From NCBI GenBank assembly GCA_040506775.1, contig JBEVWC010000018.1, forward strand, positions 97,656 through 161,655: a stretch of DNA of 64,000 bases, given 5' to 3'. This DNA comes from Thiodiazotropha sp040506775. Lineage in GTDB: Bacteria; Pseudomonadota; Gammaproteobacteria; Chromatiales; Chromatiaceae. The notes beneath the pieces were generated by a model. It ran no database searches. It had not been told where the DNA came from and saw nothing but the letters and a program-made list of their open reading frames with translations. Shown piece by piece: positions 1 through 9,072 of this stretch. The position numbers and the translations under genes were made by a program. Positions within the stretch are counted from its first letter, which is position 1. Every line of letters begins with the position of its first letter.

Positions 1-284
1 ATCGGCGGGGTCTGGCGATCCCCGTAGGCGCGGATCTGCTGGTGGGTCATCTCCATCAGCCCCGAGAGGAAGAACCTGGGATTGCTGATCGGCTTTCGGC
101 TGGTGAGGAATGCCTTGCGCGCATTGTCCATGAGGATCTGCGCCGCCATCTCACCCTTCGGGTGGCCCCCCATGCCGTCGGCCAGGGCCAACAGAATGGC
201 GTCCGGGGCCTCCATCACCAGGCAGCGGTCCTGATTCATGGAGCGATTGCCCACCAGGGTGCATTGTGCGGTTTCGTATTTCAC
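1..284 (-). CDS. PP2C-family serine/threonine phosphatase, partial (C-terminus beyond window)
   Basis: Reading leftwards from a GTG at 284, the frame stays open to the window edge (about 94 codons). It shows the two N-terminal PP2C metal-site motifs: GNRSMNQDR (residues 12-20) and ALADGMGGH (33-41), whose aspartates bind Mn/Mg in this family. The GTG overlaps the stop of the upstream kinase (GTGA), so the two are translationally coupled. A kinase/phosphatase pair of this kind normally sets the Ser/Thr phosphorylation of shared cytosolic targets, for example in type VI secretion or other envelope systems; which target applies here cannot be seen. The start is inferred from the overlap and from homology beginning right after it. 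Confidence 0.85.
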   Translation of the reverse strand, partial: MKYETAQCTLVGNRSMNQDRCLVMEAPDAILLALADGMGGHPKGEMAAQILMDNARKAFLTSRKPISNPRFFLSGLMEMTHQQIRAYGDRQTPP

Positions 285-1213
285 GATATCGCCCGCTTCT
301 CGTCGAACAGTTCCGAGATCGCGCTTTCGGTATCGATCTCGCTCTGGTTGTCACTCAGGGCCTGCAGCATCTCGCTGGCGTTCTGCGGACGCTTCTGATA
401 ATCGATCTCCATGGCCCAGTCGATCGCCTCGAGCAGGTAGGCGGGATAGCGGCGCCGGTAGATGCGGGCCGCCGGTTTGAGCTTCTCCTTGGCATGCCGT
501 TCGATGGCGGAAGGGGGGGCTTTGCCATCCAGGCAGGCGCGCATGCTCGCGCCGATGGCGTACACATCGCTCCAGGGGCCCACATTACCCGACTGGTAAT
601 ACTGTTCCACGGGGGAAAATCCGGTGGTGACCACCCGGCCGGTGCGGGTGCCTTCGTTGCGCACTTCATGCACCGCGCCGAAGTCGAGCAGCAGGGGATT
701 GCCGCCGGTACGCAGGTGAATGTTGCTGGGCTTGATGTCCAGGTGCAGCAGATGGCGGGAGTGAATCAGGCTCAGGGCATCCAGGATCGGAGGAAACACG
801 GTCATGATGAAGCGGGTGCTGAGGCTGCCGCTGCGTTTCTTAATGTAGCTGGCGAGGTTCTTGCCCCGCTCATGATCCATCACCAGGTAACCGGTGTTGT
901 TGGCCAGGAAAAACCCCCGCACCTGGACGATATTCGGGTGGCGCAGGGAGGCCAGAACCTTCGCTTCCTGGTAGAACAGGCGCAGACTGCGATTGAAATT
1001 GTCGGTCTGTTTGGCGTCCCTGGGCACGACTTTGCCATTGCTGTCCCGCATGGCGAGTTTCTTTGGCAGGAACTCCTTGATCACCACCTCGTCCTGGGTG
1101 TCCTCGTCTTCGGCCAGGTAGATCAGGCTGAAACCACCGCTCGCGACCACCTTCATGATCACGTAACAGTCGATCTCAGTGCCTTCTGCCAGGCTGTCCC
1201 TGAGTTTATCCAT
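281..1213 (-). CDS. Hanks-type serine/threonine protein kinase
   Basis: A 310-residue soluble kinase domain with nothing else attached. The glycine loop is ASGGFS (24-29), the ATP-anchoring lysine is in VIKEF (K46), the catalytic loop is HLDIKPSN (157-164) and the metal motif is DFG (177-179). The usual HRD reads HLD, which keeps the catalytic Asp. There is no transmembrane segment or PASTA/sensor region, unlike PknB-type kinases, so it is probably cytosolic. It lies directly upstream of and overlaps a PP2C phosphatase gene, the common arrangement for a reversible phosphorylation pair. No strong Shine-Dalgarno is visible before the ATG at 1213. Confidence 0.9.
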   Translation of the reverse strand: MDKLRDSLAEGTEIDCYVIMKVVASGGFSLIYLAEDEDTQDEVVIKEFLPKKLAMRDSNGKVVPRDAKQTDNFNRSLRLFYQEAKVLASLRHPNIVQVRGFFLANNTGYLVMDHERGKNLASYIKKRSGSLSTRFIMTVFPPILDALSLIHSRHLLHLDIKPSNIHLRTGGNPLLLDFGAVHEVRNEGTRTGRVVTTGFSPVEQYYQSGNVGPWSDVYAIGASMRACLDGKAPPSAIERHAKEKLKPAARIYRRRYPAYLLEAIDWAMEIDYQKRPQNASEMLQALSDNQSEIDTESAISELFDEKRAIS

Positions 1214-1505
1214 GCCGGTCCCGGTGTTCAGAGTCGATGTTCAAATGGTATCCAATCATGCCGTTGATTATAAATTCTTTCGCTGAAATTGCCTTTCCTG
1301 CGGTTGATGTTATGCCCATGCGGGGCCGAAAAAAGGTGATATCCATCAAAAAAACACCGGTCAGTTCACCTTTTCAGTACGCGAAACCGGCCACGGAAGG
1401 GCTTCCACTGCTCATTTAACGGCTTGCCGGGCAAAATCTGAAGTCGCGTTGGACCGGGTTGTGACAGTACACTTGTTCCCACAACAACGACACCAAGGGG
1501 ACCTC
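1214..1505. other. Divergent intergenic region kinase / yicC
   Basis: About 290 bases between the divergent kinase and yicC genes. I see no conserved ORF, hairpin or convincing -10/-35 pair. It must hold the promoters of both transcription units. The yicC Shine-Dalgarno (AAGGGGA) lies at its right end, near 1495. Confidence 0.4.
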
Positions 1506-2372
1506 ATGATCAGCAGTATGACCGCCTTCGCCCGGGAGGAATATCGCGGAGATCTGGGCAATATGAGTTGGGAGATCCGTTCGGTGAACCATCGCTACCA
1601 GGAGGTCTACCTGCGCATGCCGGAAGAACTCCGGGCCCTGGAACCCGCCGTCCGGGAATTGCTGAACAGCCGCCTGAGCCGGGGAAAACTGGATGTCAGT
1701 CTGAAATTCAAGCCGGGTGAGCAGGCCGATACCGCGTTACGCATCAATCAACGCCTGGTGGAACAGGTGCTGGAGGCGGAACAGGATCTGGCCGACCGCT
1801 ACGACCTGGACAGCGCCCTGGGCACCCGGGATCTGTTGCGCTGGCCCGGGGTGCTGGAGGAGCAGGAACAGGATTTCACCCCGGTGAAGCAGCAGGCGAT
1901 GCAGTTGCTGGAAACAGCCATCGACAGCCTCATCGACAACCGCCTGCGGGAAGGGGAGCGGCTGGGTGAGATCATCCTGCAGCGCTGCCGCTCGCTGCAC
2001 ACCGAGGTCAACCGGGTGCGCGAACTGATGCCGGATGTGCTCGAAGGGGTGCGCAACCGGATTCGCGAGCGCCTCGCCGAGGTGCTGGATGAACTCGACG
2101 AGACCCGGGTGGAACAGGAGATGGTGCTGCTGGTGCAGCGCCTCGATGTGGACGAAGAGATGGATCGGCTCGAGACCCACCTGGACGAGGTGGCCCGGGT
2201 TCTCGAGGCGGACGAGCCGATCGGTCGCAGGCTGGACTTCCTGATGCAGGAACTTAACCGGGAGGCCAATACCCTAACCTCCAAATCCAACAACGTAGAG
2301 ATTACCCGCTCCGCTGTGGAGATGAAGGTGCTGATCGAGCAGATGCGCGAGCAGATCCAGAACATCGAATGA
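1506..2372 (+). CDS. yicC: YicC family endoribonuclease
   Basis: 288 residues, matching the usual length of about 287. It begins MISSMTAFAREE, as in the YicC N-terminal domain, and ends with the DUF1732 region containing FLMQELNREANTLTSKSNN followed by a VEMKVLIEQMREQIQNIE tail, the family hallmark. YicC proteins are cytosolic ring-forming endoribonucleases implicated in small-RNA turnover and stationary-phase survival. The start at 1506 is chosen over an in-frame ATG 57 bases upstream because AAGGGGA sits about 8 bases before it and family homology starts there. The stop overlaps an in-frame ATG for the next gene (ATGA at 2369), so expression of the M48 lipoprotein may be coupled. Confidence 0.95.
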   Translation: MISSMTAFAREEYRGDLGNMSWEIRSVNHRYQEVYLRMPEELRALEPAVRELLNSRLSRGKLDVSLKFKPGEQADTALRINQRLVEQVLEAEQDLADRYDLDSALGTRDLLRWPGVLEEQEQDFTPVKQQAMQLLETAIDSLIDNRLREGERLGEIILQRCRSLHTEVNRVRELMPDVLEGVRNRIRERLAEVLDELDETRVEQEMVLLVQRLDVDEEMDRLETHLDEVARVLEADEPIGRRLDFLMQELNREANTLTSKSNNVEITRSAVEMKVLIEQMREQIQNIE

Positions 2373-2386
2373 CACGGCCCAGACCC

Positions 2387-3196
2387 ATGAACCTTTCACG
2401 CCTGTACCGACTCGTGGTTGTTCTGTTGCTGCTCGGGCTGAGTGCCTGTGCCACCAGTCCCACCGGGCGCAAGCAGCTGATGCTGGTCAGCGAGGAGCAG
2501 GCGATCAACGCCTCCAAGGGCGCCTATGTGGAGATGCTCGAGCCCTACGAGCAGGAAGGCAAGCTGGACAATGATCCGCTGCTCAAACAGCGGGTCGACC
2601 GGATCACCGGGCGGCTGATTGCGCAGGCGGTGGAGATGCGTCCCGAGACCCGTGACTGGGCCTGGAGCATGAAGATCCTCGACGATCCGGAAACCGTCAA
2701 TGCCTGGGCCATGGCCGGGGGCAAAATGGCCCTCTACACCGGACTGGTGGAGCAGGTGAAACCCACCGACGACGAACTGGCCCAGGTGCTGGCCCATGAG
2801 ATCTCCCACGCCCTGGCCAAACACAGCGCGGAGAAGATGTCGGTGGCCCTGGCCAGCCAGATCGGCATCATTGCGGTGGCCGCCTCCACCGACAACCGGG
2901 CGGCGCTGGCCGGATCCCTGCTGGCGGCCAAGCTGGCCATCGATCTGCCCAACAGCCGCACCGCCGAGGCGGAGGCAGACCGTATCGGAATAGAACTGGC
3001 CGCCAAGGCCGGTTACGATCCCCGCGCCGCGGTCACCCTGTGGCAGAAAATGGGGGCGGTTTCCGGACAGCGCGTACCCCAGTTTCTGAGTACCCATCCC
3101 AGCCCGGAAAACCGGGCCGAGACACTGGGCAGGCTGGCGGATAAGATGATGCCTTTCTACCTCGCTCCGGGGGAGCGGCCAGTGTTTTCGTTCTGA
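2387..3196 (+). CDS. M48 family zinc metalloprotease, lipoprotein
   Basis: 269 residues. A lipoprotein signal peptide ends in the lipobox LSAC, so the protein should be anchored in the outer or inner membrane facing the periplasm. The zinc site is HEISH (about residues 137-141), with the third ligand in EAEADRIG further on, the M48 peptidase arrangement. It resembles the LoiP/BepA-type periplasmic proteases that act in outer-membrane quality control, but lacks the TPR domain of BepA, so it is closer to the short LoiP-like form. An alternative ATG at 2369 overlaps the yicC stop; the start at 2387 gives a normal signal peptide. Confidence 0.9.
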   Translation: MNLSRLYRLVVVLLLLGLSACATSPTGRKQLMLVSEEQAINASKGAYVEMLEPYEQEGKLDNDPLLKQRVDRITGRLIAQAVEMRPETRDWAWSMKILDDPETVNAWAMAGGKMALYTGLVEQVKPTDDELAQVLAHEISHALAKHSAEKMSVALASQIGIIAVAASTDNRAALAGSLLAAKLAIDLPNSRTAEAEADRIGIELAAKAGYDPRAAVTLWQKMGAVSGQRVPQFLSTHPSPENRAETLGRLADKMMPFYLAPGERPVFSF

Positions 3197-3297
3197 ACCC
3201 CCGATCTGATGCGCGGCGCAAACACGCTAACTGATTCCATGTCCATCCGCCACGGGCACGGGATGCGGGTTCACCCAGTGGCAAAACAGGTTCGGCT

Positions 3298-3924
3298 ATG
3301 AGTTCAGGCACCTTGTATATCCTTTCGGCCCCCTCCGGTGCCGGCAAGACCAGTCTATTGAAGGCCCTCCGGGAGCAGGACGCTGCACTTCAGGTTTCGG
3401 TCTCCCACACCACCCGGGCGATGCGCCCCGGTGAGCAGGACGGTGTGCACTACCATTTCGTCGACCAGGAGCGGTTCCTGCAGATGGTGGAGGCCGGGGG
3501 CTTTCTCGAACACGCGGAAGTCTTTGGCAACTATTATGGCACCTCCGAGGAGGAGGTGCGGCGCCACCTGGAGCAGGGCCGGGACACGGTGCTGGAGATC
3601 GATTGGCAGGGTGCCCGTCAGGTGCGCCAGCGATTCCCGGAAGCGGTTTCCATCTTTATCCTGCCGCCGGATCCCGCAGCGCTGCATGAACGTCTCAGCG
3701 CCCGCGGCCAGGACAGCGAGTCGATCATTGCCGGGCGCATGCAGCAGGCAGTGAACGAAATGTCCCACTACGTGGAATTCGACTACCTGGTCATCAATGA
3801 AGACTTTCAGCGTGCGCTGGCTGAACTGGCGGCCATCGTCAGTGCCCAGCGTCTGCGCCTCGAGCGACAGGCTGACCGGGAAGCCGAGCGGATCTCCGCG
3901 CTGCTGAGCTGGAAGACGGAGTAG
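3298..3924 (+). CDS. gmk: Guanylate kinase
   Basis: 208 residues, the standard length. The P-loop is APSGAGKTSLL near the N-terminus, followed by the GMP-binding VSHTTRAMRPGEQDGVHYHF segment and the lid region. The enzyme phosphorylates GMP to GDP in the cytosol. In many gammaproteobacteria gmk precedes rpoZ-spoT; here the next gene is miaB, so that neighbourhood has been rearranged. Confidence 0.97.
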   Translation: MSSGTLYILSAPSGAGKTSLLKALREQDAALQVSVSHTTRAMRPGEQDGVHYHFVDQERFLQMVEAGGFLEHAEVFGNYYGTSEEEVRRHLEQGRDTVLEIDWQGARQVRQRFPEAVSIFILPPDPAALHERLSARGQDSESIIAGRMQQAVNEMSHYVEFDYLVINEDFQRALAELAAIVSAQRLRLERQADREAERISALLSWKTE

Positions 3925-3961
3925 GGCGTCTCAAACGCATCAACCCCGACAAAGTTCGGGA

Positions 3962-3988
3962 TTGGAACCGGGCCCCTGAGGCTATACT
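3962..3988 (+). promoter_or_regulatory. Possible sigma70-type promoter for miaB
   Basis: TATACT at 3983-3988 makes a good -10 and lies about 30 bases before the miaB ATG. The only candidate -35 is TTGGAA at 3962-3967, with a short 15-base spacer, so the assignment is tentative. Confidence 0.3.
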
Positions 3989-4019
3989 ATAGCGACCCCT
4001 GCGAGAAACTGGATCCGAG

Positions 4020-5372
4020 ATGCCCGGCAAACTCTACATCAAGACCTTTGGCTGCCAGATGAACGAATACGACTCCGCGCGTATGGCGGATGGTCTGCGC
4101 GTGGCCGCTGGACTGGAGTTGACCGAGGCGCCGGAACAGGCCGATGTGCTGCTGCTCAACACCTGCTCGATCCGGGAAAAGGCCCAGGAGAAGGTGTTCT
4201 CCCAGCTCGGCCGCTGGCGTCCCTGGAAACAGCGCAACCCGGACCTGATCATCGGCGTCGGTGGTTGCGTGGCCAGCCAGGAGGGCGACGCGATCCGTGA
4301 GCGGGCTCCCTACGTGGACCTGGTGTTCGGTCCCCAGACCCTGCATCGTCTGCCGGAGATGATCGCCCAGGTGCGCCGGGAACGTACCCCGGTGGTGGAT
4401 GTGAGTTTCCCGGAGATCGAGAAATTCGACTGTCTGCCGGAACCCCGGGCGGAAGGTCCCACCGCCTTTGTCTCGGTGATGGAGGGCTGTTCGAAATACT
4501 GCACCTACTGCGTGGTGCCGTTTACCCGGGGCGAAGAGATCAGCCGGCCGTTCGACGACGTCATCGCCGAGGTGGCCGGGCTGGCCAGCCAGGGGGTCGC
4601 GGAGATCAACCTGCTGGGACAGAACGTCAACGCCTACCAGGGCGAGATGCACGACGGCGAAATCGCCGATCTGGCCCTGCTGATCGAGTATGTGGCCGCG
4701 GTGGAGGGGATCGAGCGGATTCGTTTCACCACCTCTCACCCGGTGAATTTTTCGGATCGTCTGATCGAGGTCTATGGCACAGTGCCGGAACTGGTCAGCT
4801 TCCTGCACCTGCCGGTACAGTCCGGCTCGGACCGGGTGCTGGCGATGATGAAACGGGGTCACATGGCAGTGGAGTACAAGGCGAAGATCGCCCGCCTGCG
4901 CCAGGTGCGGCCGGACATCACCATCTCCTCCGATTTCATCGTCGGCTTCCCCGGCGAGACCGAGGCGGATTTCGAACAGACCCTGAAACTGATCGAGGAG
5001 ATCGGCTTCGATCATTCCTTCAGTTTCATCTACAGTCGCCGTCCCGGCACCCCTGCCGCGGACCTGCCGGACGACGTGCCCCTGGCGGTGAAACAGCAGC
5101 GTCTGGAACGTCTGCAGCAGCTGATCAATACCCAGGCGCAGCGGATCAGCCGCCAGATGGTGGGCACTGTCCAGCGCATCCTGGTGGAGCGCCCGGCGAA
5201 AAAGGATCCAACCCAGCTGGCCGGGCGCACCGAGAACAACCGGGTGGTCAATTTCGATGCTCCGGCGGATCTGATCGGTCAGTTCGTCGAGGTGCGGATC
5301 ACCGAGGCCCTGCCCAACTCCCTGCGGGGTGAGTGGATCGGCGCAACACAAGGGCAGGCCGTCAACGCCTGA
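4020..5372 (+). CDS. miaB: tRNA-2-methylthio-N6-dimethylallyladenosine synthase
   Basis: 450 residues, close to the usual 474. The N-terminal MTTase domain starts KTFGCQMNEYDSARM with Cys12 and Cys49 (LLNTCSIREKA) as cluster ligands. The radical-SAM motif CSKYCTYC gives C157, C161 and C164. A C-terminal TRAM domain ends the protein. It methylthiolates i6A37 in tRNAs reading UNN codons, using two 4Fe-4S clusters and SAM. It heads the conserved miaB-ybeZ-ybeY-corC-lnt run, all on the plus strand with short gaps. Confidence 0.98.
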   Translation: MPGKLYIKTFGCQMNEYDSARMADGLRVAAGLELTEAPEQADVLLLNTCSIREKAQEKVFSQLGRWRPWKQRNPDLIIGVGGCVASQEGDAIRERAPYVDLVFGPQTLHRLPEMIAQVRRERTPVVDVSFPEIEKFDCLPEPRAEGPTAFVSVMEGCSKYCTYCVVPFTRGEEISRPFDDVIAEVAGLASQGVAEINLLGQNVNAYQGEMHDGEIADLALLIEYVAAVEGIERIRFTTSHPVNFSDRLIEVYGTVPELVSFLHLPVQSGSDRVLAMMKRGHMAVEYKAKIARLRQVRPDITISSDFIVGFPGETEADFEQTLKLIEEIGFDHSFSFIYSRRPGTPAADLPDDVPLAVKQQRLERLQQLINTQAQRISRQMVGTVQRILVERPAKKDPTQLAGRTENNRVVNFDAPADLIGQFVEVRITEALPNSLRGEWIGATQGQAVNA

Positions 5373-5393
5373 TGCCGGGCAGACCCCTGCAGC

Positions 5394-6386
5394 ATGAAAG
5401 GGAACACACACTTGTCTGAACACCCCCTCTCCCTGGACCTGGTACTCGAACCGGCGGACAACGCCCGCCTGGCCAATCTGTGCGGTCAGCTCGACGAACA
5501 CCTGCGGCTGATCGAACGGCGCCTGGGTATCGAGATCAACAACCGCGGCAACCGGTTTCGTCTGATTGGCGAGAGCGAGGCGATCCAGGCGGCGGAGCAG
5601 GTGCTGCAGGATCTCTACCGGGCCTCGCAGAACGAGGTGCTGGAACCTCAGCGGGTCCACCTGTTTCTCCAGGAATCCGGAGTGGACGACCTGCTGGAGC
5701 AGGACAAGGGGGCGGATCTCCCGGACGTGGTGATCAAAACCCGGCGAGGCCTGGTGCGGCCCAGGGGCGCCAACCAGAAAGAGTATCTGCACAAGGTCTT
5801 CACTCACGACATCAATTTCGGTGTCGGACCGGCGGGCACCGGCAAGACCTACCTGGCGGTGGCCAGCGCGGTGGAAGCCCTGGAACGGGATCAGGTGCGG
5901 CGCATACTGCTGGTGCGGCCCGCGGTGGAGGCAGGGGAACGGCTGGGTTTCCTGCCCGGTGATCTGGCACAGAAGATCGACCCGTACCTGCGTCCGTTGT
6001 ACGATGCCCTGTATGAGATGCTGGGTTTCGAAAAGGTGGCCAAGCTGGTGGAGCGTAACGTGATCGAGGTGGCGCCCCTGGCCTATATGCGCGGCCGCAC
6101 CCTCAACGAGTCCTTCGTCATTCTCGACGAGGCGCAGAACACCACGCCGGAACAGATGAAGATGTTTCTCACCCGGATCGGCTTCGGCTCCACCGCGGTG
6201 ATCACCGGTGATGTGACCCAGATCGATCTGCCCAGGGGACAGCTCTCCGGGCTGCGCCAGGTCACCGAGGTGCTGGCGGGCGTGGACGGCATCAGTTTCA
6301 CCTTTTTCAATGCCCGGGACGTGGTGCGGCATCCGGTCGTGCAGCGGGTGGTAAGAGCTTACGATGAGTACGATCGAAGATCCTGA
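5394..6386 (+). CDS. ybeZ: PhoH-like ATPase (YbeZ)
   Basis: About 330 residues. Walker A is GPAGTGKTYLA near residue 145 and the Walker B/DEAQN box is FVILDEAQN, both diagnostic of PhoH-like P-loop ATPases. YbeZ partners with the RNase YbeY, encoded next, in rRNA maturation and ribosome quality control. The ATG at 5394 has little Shine-Dalgarno. A TTG at 5412, preceded by AAAGGGA, gives a protein that starts closer to the family's usual N-terminus (the conserved LEPADNARL follows shortly), so the true start may be 5412. Confidence 0.95.
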   Translation: MKGNTHLSEHPLSLDLVLEPADNARLANLCGQLDEHLRLIERRLGIEINNRGNRFRLIGESEAIQAAEQVLQDLYRASQNEVLEPQRVHLFLQESGVDDLLEQDKGADLPDVVIKTRRGLVRPRGANQKEYLHKVFTHDINFGVGPAGTGKTYLAVASAVEALERDQVRRILLVRPAVEAGERLGFLPGDLAQKIDPYLRPLYDALYEMLGFEKVAKLVERNVIEVAPLAYMRGRTLNESFVILDEAQNTTPEQMKMFLTRIGFGSTAVITGDVTQIDLPRGQLSGLRQVTEVLAGVDGISFTFFNARDVVRHPVVQRVVRAYDEYDRRS

Positions 6387-6428
6387 ACCCCCCAGTAGAA
6401 GCCCCTGCTGCAGCCTGGGGGTGAACGC

Positions 6429-6899
6429 GTGACCAGCGCCCTGATCCTGGAGGTTCAACGTGCGGCCCAGACCACTCCCGGCGTGCCCGGAGATGAGTTG
6501 CTGCAGCAGTGGGCGGAAGCGGCGCTGGAACCCGGGCGCGACGAAGTCGAACTGGTCATCCGCCTGGTGGATGAGGCGGAGAGCCAGCAGCTGAACCGGG
6601 ATTACCGGGGCAAGGACAAGCCCACCAACGTACTCTCTTTTCCCTTCGAGGCACCGGACGTGGTGCCCGTTTCCCTGATCGGCGACCTGGTGATCTGCGT
6701 GCCCGTGGTGGCGCGGGAAGCCGAGCAACAACACAAATCCCTGTCTGCGCACTGGGCCCACATGGTGGTCCATGGGGTGTTGCATCTGCAGGGTTTCGAT
6801 CACCAGACCGAGCCAGAGGCCGAACGCATGGAATCCCGGGAACGGGAGATCCTGCATGGCCTGAATTTTCCCGATCCCTATCTTGAAGAGCACACATGA
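6429..6899 (+). CDS. ybeY: Endoribonuclease YbeY (rRNA maturation)
   Basis: 156 residues from a GTG start. The zinc motif is HGVLHLQGFDH, the H-x3-H-x5-H signature of YbeY, preceded by the conserved NRDYRGKDKPTNVLSFPFE segment. It is a single-strand-specific RNase needed for 16S 3'-end maturation and 70S quality control. It sits between its partner ybeZ and corC; its stop overlaps the corC ATG (ATGA), so the two are co-translated. Confidence 0.96.
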   Translation: MTSALILEVQRAAQTTPGVPGDELLQQWAEAALEPGRDEVELVIRLVDEAESQQLNRDYRGKDKPTNVLSFPFEAPDVVPVSLIGDLVICVPVVAREAEQQHKSLSAHWAHMVVHGVLHLQGFDHQTEPEAERMESREREILHGLNFPDPYLEEHT

Positions 6900-7525
6900 G
6901 CAGCGAAGATCGATTAAGTAACGGTTCCTCCAGACATTGGTTGGAACGACTCAGCCGGATGTTTGGTAGCGAACCGCAAGACAAGGAAGAAATCTACGAT
7001 CTTCTGAAGGAGGCGAGCGAAAGGGAACTGCTGGATGACGATGCCCTGAGCATGATGCAGGGGGCCATGCTGGTCTCGGAACGGCGGGCCCGTGACGTGA
7101 TGGTGCCCCGCTCCAAAATGGAGGTGGTGCGCGCCGATGCCGATCTGGATGAGGTGCTGGGTCTGGTGATCGAATCCGCCCACTCCCGGTTGCCGGTGGT
7201 TGGCAAGGATGTGGACGAAATACTCGGACTGTTGCTGACCAAGGATCTGTTCCCCTTCTTTCAGCCGGAGCAGCAGGAGCGTTTCGTGGTGCGCAAGGTG
7301 ATGCGCGAGGCTCTGTTCGTGCCCGAGGCGATGCGTCTCAACCAGCTGATGAAGAACCTGCGCAAGAACCGTAACCACATGGCGATCATCGTGGACGAGT
7401 ACGGCTCCACCGCGGGTATCGTTACCCTGGAAGACCTGCTCGAACAGATCGTGGGCGAGATCGAGGATGAACACGATGTGCCTGAGGAGAACGGCGCATC
7501 CGGAATCGATCCATCCACGGAGTAG
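6896..7525 (+). CDS. corC: CorC-like CBS-domain protein, lacking the C-terminal domain
   Basis: 209 residues. The N-terminal part matches CorC (SMMQGAMLVSERRARDVMVPRS) and is followed by a CBS pair (about 70-190) ending EDLLEQIVGEIEDEHD. Classical CorC is about 290 residues because a CorC/HlyC transporter-associated domain follows this point; here the reading frame stops after a short acidic tail and lnt begins 6 bases later. CorC is linked to magnesium/cobalt efflux and envelope lipid homeostasis. The N-terminal portion looks intact and the operon position is conserved, so the gene is probably functional as a short form, but loss of the last domain is unusual. Confidence 0.85.
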   Translation: MSSEDRLSNGSSRHWLERLSRMFGSEPQDKEEIYDLLKEASERELLDDDALSMMQGAMLVSERRARDVMVPRSKMEVVRADADLDEVLGLVIESAHSRLPVVGKDVDEILGLLLTKDLFPFFQPEQQERFVVRKVMREALFVPEAMRLNQLMKNLRKNRNHMAIIVDEYGSTAGIVTLEDLLEQIVGEIEDEHDVPEENGASGIDPSTE

Positions 7526-7530
7526 TTTTT

Positions 7531-9036
7531 GTGCAAATGGCGGGGATTGATCGGCTGGCGCAACGTGCGCCTGTGCTTCTGGCGGTGCTGAGTGGCGCTC
7601 TGACCACGCTGGCCTACGCCCCCTTCAATCTCTGGCCATTTGCGCTGTTGGGTCCCCTGGGACTGTTCCTGATCTGGCAGAGGCGGGGTGGTGCCGATTT
7701 CCGGACCGGTTTCGGCTACGGCTTCGGACTGCTCGGCTGCGGGGTCTCCTGGCTGTATGTGAGCATCGCCCAGTTCGGCGATCTGGGCTGGCTGTTCCCG
7801 TTGTTTCTGACCCTCGCCTTCATCCTTTTGATGGCCCTCTACTACGGTGCCCTGGGTTGGTGGGCGGGGCGTTTATCCCGGCTTCCGGAAAGCCTGCGTT
7901 TCCTCCTGGTCTATCCCACTCTGTGGGTGGCTGTGGAGTGGTTGCGGGGTTGGTTCCTCACCGGATTTCCCTGGCTGCAGCTGGGCTATTCCCAGATCGA
8001 CACCCCCCTCTCCGGTTACGCCCCGGTGTTGGGTGTGCTGGGGGCCAGTTGGGCGGTGATGCTCAGTGTGGGATTGCTGTGGGCGGTCATCAGCCTGCCC
8101 CGCAAAAGGCTCCTGTATGCCCTGTTGCTGGCGGTCCTGTGGCTGGGGGGTGGGTTATTGGGGCTGATCTCCTGGAGTCAGCCGATCGGCGAGCCGCTGC
8201 GAGTGGCCCTGATTCAGGGCAACATCCCACAGGCGGAAAAATGGCTGCCCGAGCAACTGGCGCCCAGCCTGGTGCGCTATGCCAAGATGACCCGGGACGA
8301 ACTCGACGGGGATCTGGTGGTATGGCCGGAGACCGCGGTTTCCGCCTTTCAGCATCAGGTCGAAGAAGCCTTCATAACACCCCTCGAGACCACGGTGCGA
8401 AACCGGGGCTCGCACCTGGTGTTCGGGGTGGTGCAGATGGATGAGAAACGGGAACGTTACTACAACGCCCTGGTGGCCCTGGGCAATGAACAGCGGGATA
8501 ACTACTACAAGGGTCATCTGGTGCCGTTTACCGAATATCTGCCCTGGGCCCCGCTGTTTCGTCCCCTGGTGGACCTGTTTACACTGCCCATGTCGGATTT
8601 CAGCGCCCGCGAGGACGAAAAACCCCTGATGCAGGTGGGACCCTATCCGGTGGGGATGTCGATCTGCTACGAGGATGCCTTCGGCAACGAGATGATCCAG
8701 GCCCTGCCCGAGGCCACCTACCTGATCAATGTGAGCAACGATGCCTGGTTCGGCGACTCCCTGGCACCACGCCAGCATCTGCAGATCGCGCGCATGCGCG
8801 CCCGGGAGACCGCCCGCTACCTGCTGCGCGCCACCAACACCGGCATCTCCGCCATCGTCGCTCCGGACGGGCGTCTGCAGGAGACCGCTCCTCTGCTTGA
8901 GCAGGCGGTGGTCAGGGGTGCCATTCAGCCGATGCAGGGTATGACCCCCTATGCCCGCTTCGGCAATCTGCCCCTGCTCCTGATGCTGGTGGCGGTCGTC
9001 GGAATCTCATTGTTCCGGAATGCCCGTCACCCGTAA
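7531..9036 (+). CDS. lnt: Apolipoprotein N-acyltransferase
   Basis: 501 residues, normal for Lnt. About six hydrophobic segments fill the first 200 residues, then a periplasmic nitrilase domain. Catalytic residues are visible as Glu in WPETAVSAFQ, Lys in YYKGHLVPFTEYLP and Cys in MSICYEDAFG. It adds the third acyl chain to lipoproteins in the inner membrane. The annotated start is GTG at 7531, with an ATG two codons on (7537). It follows corC by 5 bases, the conserved order. The last transmembrane segment is PLLLMLVAVVGISLF. Confidence 0.96.
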   Translation: MQMAGIDRLAQRAPVLLAVLSGALTTLAYAPFNLWPFALLGPLGLFLIWQRRGGADFRTGFGYGFGLLGCGVSWLYVSIAQFGDLGWLFPLFLTLAFILLMALYYGALGWWAGRLSRLPESLRFLLVYPTLWVAVEWLRGWFLTGFPWLQLGYSQIDTPLSGYAPVLGVLGASWAVMLSVGLLWAVISLPRKRLLYALLLAVLWLGGGLLGLISWSQPIGEPLRVALIQGNIPQAEKWLPEQLAPSLVRYAKMTRDELDGDLVVWPETAVSAFQHQVEEAFITPLETTVRNRGSHLVFGVVQMDEKRERYYNALVALGNEQRDNYYKGHLVPFTEYLPWAPLFRPLVDLFTLPMSDFSAREDEKPLMQVGPYPVGMSICYEDAFGNEMIQALPEATYLINVSNDAWFGDSLAPRQHLQIARMRARETARYLLRATNTGISAIVAPDGRLQETAPLLEQAVVRGAIQPMQGMTPYARFGNLPLLLMLVAVVGISLFRNARHP

Positions 9037-9072
9037 CCCGGGTATTTCACTGTTCCTAACCACCCATCACCC

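Noticed and set aside
1237..1419. 60-codon frame between kinase and yicC
   Set aside because: No Shine-Dalgarno, no homology and low-complexity composition.
3987..6893. 968-codon open frame on the minus strand opposite miaB-ybeZ-ybeY
   Set aside because: It is the antisense shadow of three well-supported genes; high GC removes stops, and the sequence is His/Gln-rich without any domain.
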